Notes: generated by a model not told the origin, from the letters alone. A stretch of DNA of 64,000 nucleotides from Pantoea rwandensis (GCF_002095475.1 NZ_MLFR01000019.1:1-64000), one strand, 5' to 3'; shown: positions 9,406 to 20,934, counted from the first letter of the stretch. A program made the numbers and translations.

Positions 9406-10227
9406 TCAGCATTCGGGGGAATAATCGAGGTGTGGTGTGGTCATCCAGTGATTTAAGTAGTGAGACACCGCCTGTGTCTCGCAATGTCCTATGATCGGTA
9501 AATGGGGTAATGAAGCTTTGAGCTGGTTCATGGCGTTGCCCATGATGAAACCATTACCTACCCGCTCCAGCATTTCGCGATCGTTCATCGCGTCACCAAA
9601 CGCCATACAATCCGCCATTGATAACGTCAGATGCTGGCACAAGTGCGCCAGCGCCGCGCCTTTGTGGCAGTCCAGCGGCAGCACTTCCAGACAATCCCAT
9701 GCTGAGAAACAAATGTTTGCGCGTTCGCCTAGCGCTTGCTGTAACTCTACTTTGAGTGCTAGCAGAATCTCATGTGGGGCGATAAAGCAGATCTTGGTGA
9801 CTTCATGCGCTGGCATCTTACGCAAGTCGCGCAGCTGATAGTGAAAACCACTCATCACATGCGCTTCCATCACACCCAACAACGGCTTATCGGTAAACCA
9901 GCCTTCATCGTTAAAGATATGAATCGATGCCGGTGTTTGCCAGTGAGTGTGAATCACCTCCTCTGCTACGGAAGGAGACAAATCACAGCCAAACAGCTGT
10001 TGGCCATCTAGATCGTGAATACGCGTACCGTTACCCGAGATAAGCCAGGCAGGTAACGTGATTTGTTCGCGCACGGCCTGAATATCCATGAGATGACGGC
10101 CAGTAGCAAAAGCAATGGTGACATCACGCTGATGCAAAGCATGCAAGGTGTCGATAGTTTCTTTCCCAAGCCGATGCGTTGGCAGCAACAGCGTACCATC
10201 CATATCAAATGCTGCGAGGCGGGCCAT
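9406..10227 (-). CDS. cof: HMP-PP phosphatase Cof (HAD superfamily)
   Basis: 273-residue HAD type IIB phosphatase. The nucleophile motif DMDGT is at residues 8-12, the second motif in FATGRH, and the metal-binding GDAMNDREM near residue 210. Full-length alignment with E. coli Cof, which dephosphorylates the thiamin precursor HMP pyrophosphate and other sugar phosphates. Cytoplasmic, single gene, divergent from ybaE. Confidence 0.94.
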   Translation of the reverse strand: MARLAAFDMDGTLLLPTHRLGKETIDTLHALHQRDVTIAFATGRHLMDIQAVREQITLPAWLISGNGTRIHDLDGQQLFGCDLSPSVAEEVIHTHWQTPASIHIFNDEGWFTDKPLLGVMEAHVMSGFHYQLRDLRKMPAHEVTKICFIAPHEILLALKVELQQALGERANICFSAWDCLEVLPLDCHKGAALAHLCQHLTLSMADCMAFGDAMNDREMLERVGNGFIMGNAMNQLKASLPHLPIIGHCETQAVSHYLNHWMTTPHLDYSPEC

Positions 10228-10320
10228 GCGAAGTCTCCTGTCTGAATGAGAAATCTACTATCGCCTGGTAATTGCGGAACTAATAGTGAATACTTTTAGA
10301 AAACTGTTCCGGGTTTATCT

Positions 10321-12035
10321 ATGCGTGAACTTCATCGGGTGAATCAGTTCCAGCGCCTGTGGCAATTGAGCCAAGGCGAGCCGCAGCGTCTGAGTGTGGC
10401 GGCAATGGCACAACACTGCTTTTGCAGCGAGCGTCATGTACGCACGCTGTTACGTCAGTGGCAGGATGCGGGCTGGCTGCACTGGCGCGGTGAAGCCGGA
10501 CGTGGCAAACAGGGCGAACTGACGTTTCAGGTTTCACCGGATCAGTTGCGCCAGCAACTCTTAACCCAACAGTTAGCGGCAGGCGAAGCGGTGCAGGCGC
10601 TGCAAGTGTTAGATTTGCATCCCGAGCGCTTGGTGAAAATGCTGCGCCCGCTAATGGGCGGTCAGTGGCAAAACCAGGCTCCGGTGCTGCGTATTCCCTA
10701 TTACCGTGCCATGGAGCCACTGCGCCCGCTGAGCCTTACCGGGCGTGCCGAGCAACATTTACTGAGGCAAATTTTTTCAGGCTTAACGCGCTTCCGTGGC
10801 AATGACGTGGAAGGTGACCTTGCCCACCACTGGCAGCATGATGGCAGCGGAAAAGAGTGGTATTTCTGGTTGCGCCCGCAGCTCAGCTGGCATAACGATG
10901 AACCGATACACGCGGCGCAATTAGCCACTCAGCTGCAGCAGATTATGCAAACCGTCCGTGGCGGCCGCTTACTGGCTTCCATTGAACGCATTGAGGCACC
11001 ACATCCCTTGGCTCTACGTATTCAGTTGCGTCAGAGCGATTACTGGCTCCCGCAGCGACTGGCGCATCAATTCTGTCTCCTCCCCCACCCTGACTCGCCA
11101 GAGACAGGATGCGCCCCTGGAAACTGACGCATTTTACGCCTGAATGGGTTCGCCTTGAGAGCCATGCCCGTTGGCACCTGCAACGCCCCTTGATTCAGGT
11201 AGTGGAATATTGGATCACCCCACAGTTATTTGCGCATGGCTTGGGCACCAGCTGTCGCCATCCGGTTCAGATTGCGATTGGCGATCCCGATGAACTGGAT
11301 GCGCTGCGCCCGGTGGATCACAGCATTAGCCTCGGTTTTTGCTACCTGGCGCCACGCATTTCACACCGTCTCAGTGCTGCTCAAGCCAAAGCCCTGATCG
11401 CTTTAATTCAGCACAGCGGTGTGATTCAGCAATTACCCCTGGATGAGGGGCTGATTACTCCAAGCCAGGAATTGCTGCCCGGCTGGCCCGTACCACCTAT
11501 GAAAATGACCCGAGCAACACTGCCGGAAAAACTGACGCTGCACTATCATCTGCCGATTGAGTTGCATGTTATGGCCCAAGCGTTGGTGTCCTTGCTGGCT
11601 CAACATGGATGTGAACTGACCTGCGTTTTCCATGATGTAAAAAGCTGGCGCGATGATACCGACCTGAGCGAGGCCGATGTAGTGATGGGCGATCGCCTGA
11701 TCGGAGATGCCCCTTTGTTTACCCTGGTGAACTGGCTGGAAAATGATCCGCTATGGAATCCGCTACGCGCCTCAGTGCTGCAAGCACTCCTCAGCACCAT
11801 CGCGCAACAACAGAGCCCAGAACGACGCACCGCATTGACGCATCAACTGTTTCAGCAGTTGATGTATGAAGGGCATCTACTCCCACTGTTTAACTACCGC
11901 TATCAGGTGTTTGCCCCCCCGGGTGTTGAGGGGATCCAACTCAATACACTGGGCTGGTTTGATTTCACCCGCGCGTGGATTCCACCACCTGCCAAAGCCA
12001 GCACTGTTCAGCCCGCGCATGAGCCAGTACCATAG
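10321..12035 (+). pseudogene. ybaE: SgrR-family regulator YbaE, frameshifted
   Basis: Two open frames together give the full-length YbaE protein (about 570 residues). The first (10321-11127) carries the SgrR-type winged helix (CFCSERHVRTLLRQWQ) and the start of a solute-binding-protein-like domain; the second (effective from about 11113, stop 12035) carries the rest. Around 11113 the text reads TGC-GCC-CCT-GGA; inserting one G gives TGC-GGC-CCC-TGG and restores the family sequence GPxxLTxF. This looks like a single missing base. Natural YbaE would be a DNA-binding regulator with a ligand domain; the ligand is unknown. If real, the truncated protein keeps only the DNA-binding half. Confidence 0.85.
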
Positions 12036-12061
12036 GCGCACTGATTTATGGGGAAAATAAG

Positions 12062-12757
12062 ATGAAACGAGCCGTTGTGGTATTCAGTGGCGGACAAGAC
12101 TCCACCACCTGTTTGATTCAGGCACTGCAACAATATGATGAAGTGCACTGCGTCACCTTCGATTATGGTCAGCGCCATCGCGAAGAAATTGAAGTCGCGG
12201 CGGAACTGTCACAGAAGTTAGGTGCCCGCGCGCATAAAGTATTGGATGTTACGCTGCTTAACGAACTCGCGGTCAGCAGCCTGACACGCGATAACATTCC
12301 AGTACCCACTTACGATCCTAACGCCAGCGGTTTACCGAGTACCTTTGTTCCCGGTCGCAATATTTTGTTTCTGACGCTCGCGGCCATTTACGCTTATCAG
12401 GTAGAAGCCGAAGCGGTGATCACTGGGGTCTGTGAGACCGATTTCTCCGGCTATCCTGATTGCCGCGATGAGTTCGTCAAAGCGCTTAACCATGCTGTGA
12501 GCTTGGGTATGGCGCGCGATGTTCGCTTTGAGACGCCACTCATGTGGCTGAACAAGGCCGAAACTTGGGCACTGGCGGATTACTGGCAGCAGCTACCCTT
12601 GGTTCGCGCAGAAACGCTAACCTGTTATAACGGCGTTAAAGGTGACGGCTGTGGCGAATGCGCTGCCTGTCATTTACGCGCACGGGGATTAGCTGATTAT
12701 CAGGCCAACGCCGCAGCCGTGATGTCGGTCATGAAACAAAAAAGCGGCCTGAACTGA
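12062..12757 (+). CDS. queC: 7-cyano-7-deazaguanine synthase QueC
   Basis: Converts 7-carboxy-7-deazaguanine to preQ0 with ATP and ammonia in queuosine synthesis. 231 residues; PP-loop SGGQDSTT at 9-16 and the zinc-binding cysteine cluster near the C-terminus ([14 protein letters not shown]). It lies 26 bases after ybaE on the same strand. tgt and queA, which act later in the pathway, are 42 kb away in this window. Confidence 0.97.
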   Translation: MKRAVVVFSGGQDSTTCLIQALQQYDEVHCVTFDYGQRHREEIEVAAELSQKLGARAHKVLDVTLLNELAVSSLTRDNIPVPTYDPNASGLPSTFVPGRNILFLTLAAIYAYQVEAEAVITGVCETDFSGYPDCRDEFVKALNHAVSLGMARDVRFETPLMWLNKAETWALADYWQQLPLVRAETLTCYNGVKGDGCGECAACHLRARGLADYQANAAAVMSVMKQKSGLN

Positions 12758-12770
12758 TTCAGACCGCTTC

Positions 12771-12794
12771 AAAAGTTGGCGTTCATACGCCAAC
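12771..12794. terminator. Hairpin between queC and fadM
   Basis: Perfect inverted repeat AAGTTGGCGT-tcat-ACGCCAACTT between two convergent genes. A second stem, AGCGGcCTGAA...TTCAGaCCGCT, overlaps the queC stop. Likely a shared terminator although the T-tracts are short. Confidence 0.65.
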
Positions 12795-12806
12795 TTGCTT
12801 TAACGA

Positions 12807-13214
12807 TTAATGGCTTTCCACCATTAACGCCGACAGACGGTCGCGTAACTCCCCTTCCATCGGCACCGCTCGTTGGGTGCGCAAATCAATGCAGACAAAG
12901 GTTAATGCTGCGTCAGCGACCACTGAGTTATCACTCGCTAACAGAACGCGCTGAGTAATGATGCCGCTTTTACCACTGAGCTGCGACACCTCGCTCTCAA
13001 TATGCAGGACATCGCCCAGCACCGCTGGACGACGATAGTTAATGTTGATATTCACCACCACAAATGCCAATTGCTGCTCCATCAGCCAATGAAAGGCATC
13101 AACATCTTCCAACCACTGCCAGCGCGCCTCTTCAAGAAACTCCAGATAGCGCGCGTTATTCACATGCTGATAAACGTCGAGATGATAACCGCGCACTTTA
13201 ATGGTGGTTTGCAT
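12807..13214 (-). CDS. fadM: Long-chain acyl-CoA thioesterase FadM (YbaW)
   Basis: 135-residue single hot-dog thioesterase. The conserved block DVYQHVNNARYLEFLEEARW carries the 4-hydroxybenzoyl-CoA-thioesterase-type active site Asp. Aligns with E. coli FadM (YbaW), which hydrolyses 3,5-tetradecadienoyl-CoA during oleate oxidation and is under FadR control in E. coli; I did not find a clear FadR site here. Cytoplasmic, single gene. Confidence 0.92.
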   Translation of the reverse strand: MQTTIKVRGYHLDVYQHVNNARYLEFLEEARWQWLEDVDAFHWLMEQQLAFVVVNININYRRPAVLGDVLHIESEVSQLSGKSGIITQRVLLASDNSVVADAALTFVCIDLRTQRAVPMEGELRDRLSALMVESH

Positions 13215-13315
13215 TATTGCTCCTGTTCAGGCTGAGAATGGCAACTGGTATGACCTGTTGAGCATAGCACAGCCCGAATCGTTGACAGATCAATCCTTCA
13301 AAGTCGCGAGCCGTC

Positions 13316-13678
<363 letters not shown>

Positions 13679-13722
13679 TCACAGCGCCTTTCAAGGCTCA
13701 AAAGGGCAATTCCAGAAATGGA

Positions 13723-13744
13723 AAAGGCCGCAGAAGCGGCCTTT
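13723..13744 (-). terminator. Terminator of ppiD
   Basis: AAAGGCCGC-ttct-GCGGCCTTT on the minus strand, about 36 bases past the ppiD stop. Confidence 0.75.
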
Positions 13745-13779
13745 AGGTTATTGCAGTAGTTACACTTTTTTTGTGAGGT

Positions 13780-15648
13780 TTACTGGTTTTGTGCTGACGC
13801 GCCGTACTTGATCTTCGCGTCTTTACGCAGGTTTTCCAGCAGCGCTTCAAACGCAATCTGTGCGTTGTTCTGCGTCACGCCTTTCACCATCTCATCAATC
13901 TGCGCTTGCGGCATATTGCCCGGGCTGACTTTATCCAGCGCCACCAGCACCACATTGCCTTGCATATCTTCACTCACGCCCCAAGACGGTTTGTTGTCCG
14001 CTGGCTGTGGCAGATTGAAGGCAGACTGTGCGATAGGATCCTGCGCGTTGCGGTCAAAGGATTTGCTGGCGCTCAGGGTTAAGCCTGCGGCTTTCAGCAC
14101 ATCTTCTTTACCGGCTTTCAGATCGACCAGTAATTTGTCGGCCTGTGCTTTCGCTTGCTGGGTCGCTTTGTCGTGCTTAATGCTATCGGCGATCTGCGCT
14201 TTAACCTGATCCAACGGCTTAACTGCTTCCGGTTTATGCTCGCTAATACGCAACACGAAGGCACGATCGCCATCCACGCTGATGATGTCAGAGTTATTAC
14301 CCGGTGCACCATTTTGTCCCACCAGACCACCGTTGAAAACCGCCTGCTTAACCTGATCGAAATCGAGGTCAGCCGGTACGTTATCATGGGTGAACCAATC
14401 GCTTTCAACGACTTTCAGACCAGAAGCCTGTGCTGCACCCGCTAATGATTCATTGTCATTGCTGGCCGCTTCGCTGACTTTTTGCTGCATCTTATAGAAT
14501 GCATCAACCGCTTTTTCTTGCTTCACTTTTTCCGCGACAGCGTCATGGATCTCGGCGAGCGGTTTAACTTGCTCAGGTTGGATGTCATCCAGGCGGACCA
14601 CCAAGTAGCCGACGGAGGATTTAATCGCGCCAGAGAGTTGTCCCTTCTGCGTCAGGTTGGCATTTTTAAGCTCATCAGGTGTGGTGCTCGGCTCCAGCCA
14701 ACCCATATCACCGCCCTTGCGTGATGAAATCGGGTCGATGGACTTGGTTTTCGCCAGCGTGGCAAAATCCTCACCCTTTTTCAATGCATCCAATACGGCG
14801 TTGGCGTCAGCTTCAGTCTTAGTCTGGATCACGCTATAGCGGTTATGCTGCGGCTGTGAGTAATCCGCTTTGTGCTGATCGTACCAGCTCTGGATATCGG
14901 CATCGCTGACAGTTTCCTGCATGCTTGCCGCGTCCATCTTGATGTAGCTGACGCGGAACTGTTCTGGCGCCATAAAGCTATTCTGATGCTGCTGGTAATA
15001 CTGCTTGATTTCATCATCGCTTGCGGTTTGCTTCGCCGCCAGGGCATTGACATCAATCACAGCCTGTCGCACTTCACGCTGTTGTGACACCAGGTCTACT
15101 AACTTGCTGGTTTCGCCTTTCAGCATGAAATCGGTGTTTGCCACGGCATTAATCAGCTGCTGAGTGGCTAGCTGCTTACGCAGTGCCTCAGCGTATTGAT
15201 CGGCGGTAAAGCCCATGCTGGTAATCATGCCGCTGTATTTAGCGTTGTCAAACTGGCCGTTAGTCTGGAAAGCTTTCTGATTAAAGATCGCCTGCTTAAC
15301 CTGCTCATCGCTGATGCCAATGTTAAGATCTTTGATGTACTGATCGAGCAGCGCTTGATCAACAAGCTGAGACAGCGCCTGCTGACGCATCTGCTGCATA
15401 TAGCCTTCGTTGCTGGCTAACTGTGAGAATTGATCGCCCAACATCTGCTGTTGACGATTGCGCTCATTGTTATAGGCCTGCTCTAACTCGCCGCGGCTAA
15501 TTTCATGACCGTTGACTTTAGCAGCGTAGTCGCCGCCACCGCCGATCAGGTAGTTGCCCACCCCGGTCAGTACGAATGACAGGATGATCAATCCTAGAAT
15601 GATCTTGAGCACGACATGATTCGACGCCGCGCGTAAATTGTCCATCAT
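13780..15648 (-). CDS. ppiD: Periplasmic folding factor PpiD
   Basis: 622-residue membrane-anchored chaperone of the SurA/parvulin type, linked to SecYEG in E. coli. One N-terminal membrane segment (ILGLIILSFVLTGVGNYLI), a SurA-like N domain, then the parvulin domain around residues 265-355 (FATLAKTKS...GGDMGWLEPS), and a C-terminal region. Start at 15648 (MMDNLRAA) matches the family; the open frame extends upstream to 15741 without homology. Downstream of hupB and lon, each with its own terminator. Confidence 0.95.
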   Translation of the reverse strand: MMDNLRAASNHVVLKIILGLIILSFVLTGVGNYLIGGGGDYAAKVNGHEISRGELEQAYNNERNRQQQMLGDQFSQLASNEGYMQQMRQQALSQLVDQALLDQYIKDLNIGISDEQVKQAIFNQKAFQTNGQFDNAKYSGMITSMGFTADQYAEALRKQLATQQLINAVANTDFMLKGETSKLVDLVSQQREVRQAVIDVNALAAKQTASDDEIKQYYQQHQNSFMAPEQFRVSYIKMDAASMQETVSDADIQSWYDQHKADYSQPQHNRYSVIQTKTEADANAVLDALKKGEDFATLAKTKSIDPISSRKGGDMGWLEPSTTPDELKNANLTQKGQLSGAIKSSVGYLVVRLDDIQPEQVKPLAEIHDAVAEKVKQEKAVDAFYKMQQKVSEAASNDNESLAGAAQASGLKVVESDWFTHDNVPADLDFDQVKQAVFNGGLVGQNGAPGNNSDIISVDGDRAFVLRISEHKPEAVKPLDQVKAQIADSIKHDKATQQAKAQADKLLVDLKAGKEDVLKAAGLTLSASKSFDRNAQDPIAQSAFNLPQPADNKPSWGVSEDMQGNVVLVALDKVSPGNMPQAQIDEMVKGVTQNNAQIAFEALLENLRKDAKIKYGASAQNQ

Positions 15649-15780
15649 GGTATGACAACACTCCGCTGTAGTGTGAATGTAAAGCTCTAACACGATGCCA
15701 TCATCGTGCAACTGCTGTTCAGGCTGGCAGTTGGCAACCATGCGGAGACAACAGCCTCAGGCTATCGTCGCGCATCAAGA

Positions 15781-15810
15781 ATAAAAAAGGCACATCAAAA
15801 ATGATGTGCC
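15781..15810 (-). terminator. Terminator of hupB
   Basis: GGCACATC-atttt-tGATGTGCC followed by TTTTTTAT on the minus strand. Confidence 0.88.
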
Positions 15811-15885
15811 CGTATGTTACATGAGAACGGCTTTTTCGTCCTCAATCCATAGAAGAAAATGCTTCAATGGATGTGTCAGCGGTCA

Positions 15886-16158
15886 TTAATTGACTGAGTC
15901 TTTCAGTGCTTTACCTGCACGGAAGCCCGGTACTTTACCCGCTGGGATAGTAATTTCTTTGCCCGTTTGTGGGTTACGGCCAGTACGAGCAGCACGCTCA
16001 CGTACAGAGAAAGTACCGAAACCAACCAGTGCCACTTCATCACCGCCTTTCAGCGCGTCAGAAACGGAGCCCATGAATGCATCTAATACACGTCCCGCTG
16101 CTGCTTTAGAAATGTCAGCGTCTGCAGCAATTTTGTCGATCAACTGTGACTTATTCAC
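15886..16158 (-). CDS. hupB: DNA-binding protein HU-beta
   Basis: 90-residue nucleoid protein; the DNA-binding arm [15 protein letters not shown] and proline-tip region are intact. The start is the GTG at 16158 (VNKSQL): GAGGGG lies nine bases upstream of it but directly abuts an in-frame ATG at 16167, and E. coli hupB also uses GTG. Follows lon with a strong terminator between. Confidence 0.95.
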   Translation of the reverse strand: MNKSQLIDKIAADADISKAAAGRVLDAFMGSVSDALKGGDEVALVGFGTFSVRERAARTGRNPQTGKEITIPAGKVPGFRAGKALKDSVN

Positions 16159-16302
16159 TCTATTCATCCCCTCTTTTATTATTCACATCGCACCCGCTCT
16201 TCCGGCCCGGTGCGAACGCGCAGCAAGTTATATCAAGCCTGTGGAGCCGAAACAACGGTATTCATCTTAATCGTTGATCCAACAGCCACCTAAATTAGCG
16301 GC

Positions 16303-16342
16303 ACAAAAAAAAGCTGGCAAGCACCATTTGGCCTGCCAGCTT
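16303..16342 (-). terminator. Terminator of lon
   Basis: AAGCTGGCA ... TGCCAGCTT stem, followed on the minus strand by eight T. Confidence 0.9.
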
Positions 16343-16371
16343 CGCTTTTTAACGCTTTTTGCCGTTAATCA

Positions 16372-18726
16372 CTATTTTGCCGTCGCAACCTGCATACCGT
16401 AAGGCGCATTTTCCAGTGCCAGGTTCAGCACTTCTTCGATACGCTTCACAGGATGAATGGTCAGATCGGCAATCACGTTCTGTGGAATTTCTTCCAAATC
16501 ACGCTTGTTCTCATCCGGGATCAGCACCGTTTTGATGCCACCACGATGCGCTGCCAGCAGTTTCTCTTTCAAACCACCGATTGGCAGTACCTGACCACGT
16601 AAGGTGATTTCACCCGTCATGGCCACGTCAGAACGCACTGGGTTACCCGTCAAACAGGACACCAGCGCGGTACACATCGCGATACCCGCACTTGGGCCAT
16701 CTTTCGGTGTTGCCCCTTCCGGTACGTGCACGTGAATATCACGTTTCTCGTGGAAATCACCGTTAATACCAAGTTTCTCCGCACGCGCACGAACCACTGT
16801 TAACGCCGCCTGGATAGACTCCTGCATGACTTCACCCAGAGAGCCGGTGTAGGTCAGTTTGCCTTTACCCGGTACGCAGGCGGTTTCGATGGTCAGCAGA
16901 TCGCCACCCACTTCCGTCCACGCCAGACCGGTAACCTGACCTACGCGGTTTTCAGTGTCCGCGCGACCATAGTCAAAGCGCTGCACGCCCAAGAAGTCGT
17001 GAAGGTTTTCACCGTTAATCTTGATGCTCTTCTTGGTCTTGTCCATTAACAGCGTTTTCACTGCTTTACGGCACAGCTTGGAGAGTTCACGTTCCAGACT
17101 ACGCACGCCCGCTTCACGGGTGTAATAGCGGATAATGCCGATGATGGCGCTATCGTCAACGCTGATCTCTTTCTCTTTCAGCGCATTACGCTCAATCTGT
17201 TTCGGCAGTAAATGCTGTTTAGCGATATTGAGTTTTTCATCTTCGGTATAACCCGAGAGACGAATCACTTCCATACGGTCCAACAGCGGTGCCGGGATAT
17301 TCATGGAGTTTGAGGTCGCCACGAACATGACATCAGAGAGATCGTAATCCACTTCCAGATAGTGATCGTTGAACGCGATGTTCTGTTCTGGATCCAGCAC
17401 TTCCAGCAATGCTGAAGCCGGATCGCCGCGCATATCGGACGACATCTTATCGATCTCATCCAACAGGAACAGTGGGTTCTTCACGCCGACTTTCGCCATT
17501 TTCTGGATCAGTTTACCCGGCATAGAACCGATGTAAGTACGACGGTGTCCGCGGATTTCCGCTTCATCACGCACGCCACCCAGCGCCATTCGAACATACT
17601 TACGGCCAGTGGCCTTCGCGATGGACTGGCCGAGTGACGTTTTACCCACGCCTGGCGGTCCGACGAGACACAGAATCGGCCCTTTGATTTTGCTGACGCG
17701 ACTCTGCACCGCAAGATACTCAAGAATGCGGTCTTTGACACGTTCCAAACCGTAGTGGTCGATATCCAGTGTTTCCTGCGCTTTCAGCAGATCTTTTTTC
17801 ACCTTGCTACGCGCGACCCACGGCACCTGAACCATCCAATCGATATAGCCGCGAACCACTGTCGCTTCTGCAGACATTGGCGACATCATCTTCAGCTTCT
17901 GCAGTTCTGCTTCGGCTTTTTCGCGCGCTTCAGTCGGCATTTTTGCCGCTTCAATTTTACGCTTCAGTGCTTCGTATTCGTCCGGCGCATCATCCATTTC
18001 GCCCAGCTCTTTCTGAATGGCTTTCATTTGCTCATTCAGATAGTACTCACGCTGGCTTTTCTCCATCTGCTTTTTGACGCGATTACGAATGCGCTTCTCA
18101 ACCTGCAGCAGATCGATTTCGGATTCCATCATCGCCATCAGATATTCCAGACGCTCATTCACGTCGGACATCTCCAGCACTGACTGCTTATCAGCCAGTT
18201 TCAGCGGCATATGCGCTGCCACGGTGTCGGCGAGACGCGCCGCATCGTCAATGCTGTTCAGTGAGGTCAAAACCTCAGGTGGAATTTTTTTGTTCAGTTT
18301 GATGTAGCCTTCAAACTGATTAATCGCCGTACGCACCAGCACTTCCTGCTCGCGCTCTTCAATTTCTGGCGAGATCAGGTATTCAGCTTGAGCAACAAAA
18401 TGGTCGCCATTGTCAGCCAGTGTGGTGATATGCGCGCGCTGCAAGCCTTCAACCAGCACTTTTACCGTGCCATCGGGCAGCTTGAGCATCTGCAATACGG
18501 AAGCGACGGTCCCTACCGAGAAGAGATCGTTAATACCAGGTTCATCCGTTGAAGCCTCTTTCTGGGCAACCAGCATGATCTTCTTGTCATGATCCATCGC
18601 CGCTTCAAGGCAACGAATCGATTTTTCCCGACCAACAAACAACGGAATTACCATGTGCGGATAAACCACCACGTCGCGCAGAGGCAACACGGGGATTTCA
18701 ATGCGTTCAGAACGCTCAGGATTCAT
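16372..18726 (-). CDS. lon: ATP-dependent protease Lon
   Basis: 784 residues, the exact E. coli length. LAN domain (about 1-200), coiled region, AAA+ module with Walker [10 protein letters not shown] near 356-364 and Walker B LFLLDEID, and C-terminal serine-lysine protease domain with the nucleophile in PKDGPSAG (Ser679 equivalent) and Lys722 in GLKEK. Start at 18726 after AGAGAGAGCTCT as in E. coli. A heat-shock promoter precedes it. Degrades misfolded proteins and short-lived regulators such as SulA and RcsA. Confidence 0.98.
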   Translation of the reverse strand: MNPERSERIEIPVLPLRDVVVYPHMVIPLFVGREKSIRCLEAAMDHDKKIMLVAQKEASTDEPGINDLFSVGTVASVLQMLKLPDGTVKVLVEGLQRAHITTLADNGDHFVAQAEYLISPEIEEREQEVLVRTAINQFEGYIKLNKKIPPEVLTSLNSIDDAARLADTVAAHMPLKLADKQSVLEMSDVNERLEYLMAMMESEIDLLQVEKRIRNRVKKQMEKSQREYYLNEQMKAIQKELGEMDDAPDEYEALKRKIEAAKMPTEAREKAEAELQKLKMMSPMSAEATVVRGYIDWMVQVPWVARSKVKKDLLKAQETLDIDHYGLERVKDRILEYLAVQSRVSKIKGPILCLVGPPGVGKTSLGQSIAKATGRKYVRMALGGVRDEAEIRGHRRTYIGSMPGKLIQKMAKVGVKNPLFLLDEIDKMSSDMRGDPASALLEVLDPEQNIAFNDHYLEVDYDLSDVMFVATSNSMNIPAPLLDRMEVIRLSGYTEDEKLNIAKQHLLPKQIERNALKEKEISVDDSAIIGIIRYYTREAGVRSLERELSKLCRKAVKTLLMDKTKKSIKINGENLHDFLGVQRFDYGRADTENRVGQVTGLAWTEVGGDLLTIETACVPGKGKLTYTGSLGEVMQESIQAALTVVRARAEKLGINGDFHEKRDIHVHVPEGATPKDGPSAGIAMCTALVSCLTGNPVRSDVAMTGEITLRGQVLPIGGLKEKLLAAHRGGIKTVLIPDENKRDLEEIPQNVIADLTIHPVKRIEEVLNLALENAPYGMQVATAK

Positions 18727-18809
18727 AGAGCTCTCTCTTAGTTTAATGTCCGCCAGGTGATGGGTACCGCATAAAAGAAGTTTGCAGTTCAACCCACAGG
18801 ATATTGAGT

Positions 18810-18836
18810 ATATGGGGATGCTTGGTCGACATTCAA
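18810..18836 (-). promoter_or_regulatory. Heat-shock (sigma-32) promoter of lon
   Basis: Minus strand: TTGAAT (18836-18831), 13-base spacer, CCCCATAT (18817-18810). Same arrangement as the known E. coli lon heat-shock promoter. Confidence 0.85.
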
Positions 18837-18854
18837 TGTCACGGGTGAGAGAAA

Positions 18855-18884
18855 AACAAAAGGGGAAAACATTTTCCCCTTTTT
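18855..18884 (-). terminator. Terminator of clpX
   Basis: AAAAGGGGAAAA-tg-TTTTCCCCTTTT on the minus strand, about 30 bases past the clpX stop. Confidence 0.88.
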
Positions 18885-18912
18885 AAGATAACCACATGGT
18901 GCGATTGCTTAT

Positions 18913-20183
18913 TTATTCGCCAGAAGCTTGAGCTTCATGCTTACCATAAATCAGCATCGGCTCAGATTGACCATCAATCACTGACTCATCAATCACCACT
19001 TTTTCCACGTCATCCATCGATGGCAGATCGTACATGGTTTCGAGCAGCGCACCTTCAACGATAGAACGCAAACCACGTGCACCGGTTTTACGTGACATCG
19101 CTTTCTTGGCAATCGCCGTCAAGGTTCGTCACGGAACTCCAGCTCAACGCCTTCCAGGTTGAACAGCGCCTGGTACTGTTTGGTCAATGCGTTCTTCGGC
19201 TCACGCAGGATCTGAATCAGCGCTTCTTCACTCAATTCACTCAGCGTCGCCACGACTGGCAGACGACCGATGAACTCCGGAATCAGACCGAATTTAATCA
19301 GATCTTCTGGCTCAACCTGCGACAGCAGCTCACCTTCGCTGGCTTTCTGCGATTTTCCTTTTACCGTTGCACCGAATCCAATGCCCGATCCGGTTTCAAC
19401 ACGCTGGGAAATCACTTTATCGAGGCCAGCAAATGCACCACCACAGATAAACAGAATCTTAGAGGTATCAACCTGTAAGAATTCCTGCTGCGGATGTTTA
19501 CGTCCGCCCTGCGGAGGAACAGCAGCCACAGTCCCTTCGATCAATTTCAGCAGAGCCTGCTGTACACCTTCACCAGACACGTCACGGGTGATTGACGGGT
19601 TATCTGACTTACGAGAAATCTTATCGATTTCATCGATGTAGACGATACCGCGCTGTGCTTTCTGCACATCGTAATCACACTTCTGCAGCAGTTTCTGGAT
19701 GATGTTTTCCACATCCTCACCCACATAACCCGCTTCGGTCAGGGTGGTGGCATCCGCCATGGTAAACGGAACATCCAGCAGACGAGCCAGGGTTTCAGCC
19801 AGCAACGTTTTACCACTACCGGTAGGCCCGATCAGCAGAATGTTACTTTTGCCCAGCTCAATACCATTGCTGGTATCGCCATTGCGCAGACGTTTGTAGT
19901 GGTTGTACACCGCTACCGCCAGCACTTTTTTGGCCTTTTCCTGACCGATGACGTAATCATCTAAATGATGACGAATTTCATGCGGCGTCGGCAGAGCACT
20001 GCGCTCGCGATGCGGGGCAACTTCTTTAATTTCTTCGCGAATGATGTCATTGCATAGATCAACACATTCGTCGCAAATATACACTGACGGCCCGGCAATC
20101 AGCTTACGGACTTCATGCTGGCTTTTGCCGCAGAAAGAGCAGTACAGCAACTTACCTGAACCGTCTTTGCGCTTATCTGTCAT
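18913..20183 (-). pseudogene. clpX: ATP-dependent unfoldase ClpX, frameshifted near residue 353
   Basis: The N-terminal frame (20183 to 19119) holds the zinc finger (Cys15, Cys18, Cys37, Cys40), Walker A GPTGSGKT, Walker B IVYIDEID and the RKH and IGF-type loop regions ([17 protein letters not shown]). It then meets a premature TGA just after EFRDE. The remaining 69-70 residues, with sensor-2 [10 protein letters not shown], continue in the next frame to 18913. Adding one base (GAA-GCC-TTG in place of GAA-CC-TTG) restores a 424-residue protein. As read, the product lacks sensor-2 and the small AAA subdomain and should not hydrolyse ATP properly. clpP upstream is intact. A sequencing or consensus error is at least as likely as a real mutation. 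Confidence 0.9.
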
Positions 20184-20268
20184 CAGCTAACCTCTTTTCG
20201 TTCTCAGACCCAATTTGGTGTACGGCACTGGCCGCACATCAACGGCCGATTTTCATGCAACTCATCGT

Positions 20269-20300
20269 GCTGCCCCGTTAACTATAGCGTAAGGGGCAGC
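20269..20300 (-). other. Hairpin in the clpP-clpX spacer
   Basis: Perfect 8-bp inverted repeat GCTGCCCC/GGGGCAGC around a 16-nt loop, just past the clpP stop. No long T-run, so it is more likely a processing or partial-termination element than a full terminator. Confidence 0.45.
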
Positions 20301-20310
20301 CAGATGTGTC

Positions 20311-20934
20311 TTATTGGCGATGCGTCAGGATGGAATCGACCAAGCCATACTCTACCGCTTCGCTGGCAGAGAGGAAACGATCACGCTCGGTGTCGCGTTC
20401 GATCTCTTCCAGTGATTTGCCGGTGTGTTCAGCCATCAACTCATTCATACGCTGTTTCACTTTCAGGATTTCACGCGCATGGATTTCAATATCCGTCGCC
20501 TGGCCCTGATAACCGCCCAGCGGCTGGTGAATCATTACGCGGGAATTCGGCAGGCAGAAGCGCTTGCCTTTCGTGCCTGCGGTCAGCAGGAACGCACCCA
20601 TTGAACAAGCCTGACCCATACAAATGGTGCTGACATCCGGCTTGATAAATTTCATCGTGTCGTAAATCGACATCCCGGCAGTAATCACGCCACCTGGCGA
20701 GTTAATGTAGAGATAAATGTCTTTTTCAGGATTCTCAGCTTCCAGAAACAGCATCTGCGCCACGATCAGGTTAGCCATATGATCTTCAACCTGGCCGGTC
20801 AGGAAGATCACACGCTCTTTGAGCAGGCGGGAGTAGATGTCGTAAGAACGCTCGCCGCGCGAGGTTTGTTCGACCACCATTGGCACCAGCGCCATGTGCG
20901 GTGCAGTAAATTCACGATCGCCACTGTATGACAT
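20311..20934 (-). CDS. clpP: ClpP protease subunit
   Basis: 207 residues. Serine protease barrel that works with ClpX and ClpA. Propeptide of 14 residues ends at APHM before ALVPMVVEQ; catalytic triad Ser111 (QACSMGA), His136 (MIHQPLGG) and Asp185 (TERDRF) are all present. First gene of the clpP-clpX operon, with a heat-shock promoter about 145 bp upstream. The partner clpX is frameshifted in this sequence. Confidence 0.98.
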   Translation of the reverse strand: MSYSGDREFTAPHMALVPMVVEQTSRGERSYDIYSRLLKERVIFLTGQVEDHMANLIVAQMLFLEAENPEKDIYLYINSPGGVITAGMSIYDTMKFIKPDVSTICMGQACSMGAFLLTAGTKGKRFCLPNSRVMIHQPLGGYQGQATDIEIHAREILKVKQRMNELMAEHTGKSLEEIERDTERDRFLSASEAVEYGLVDSILTHRQ

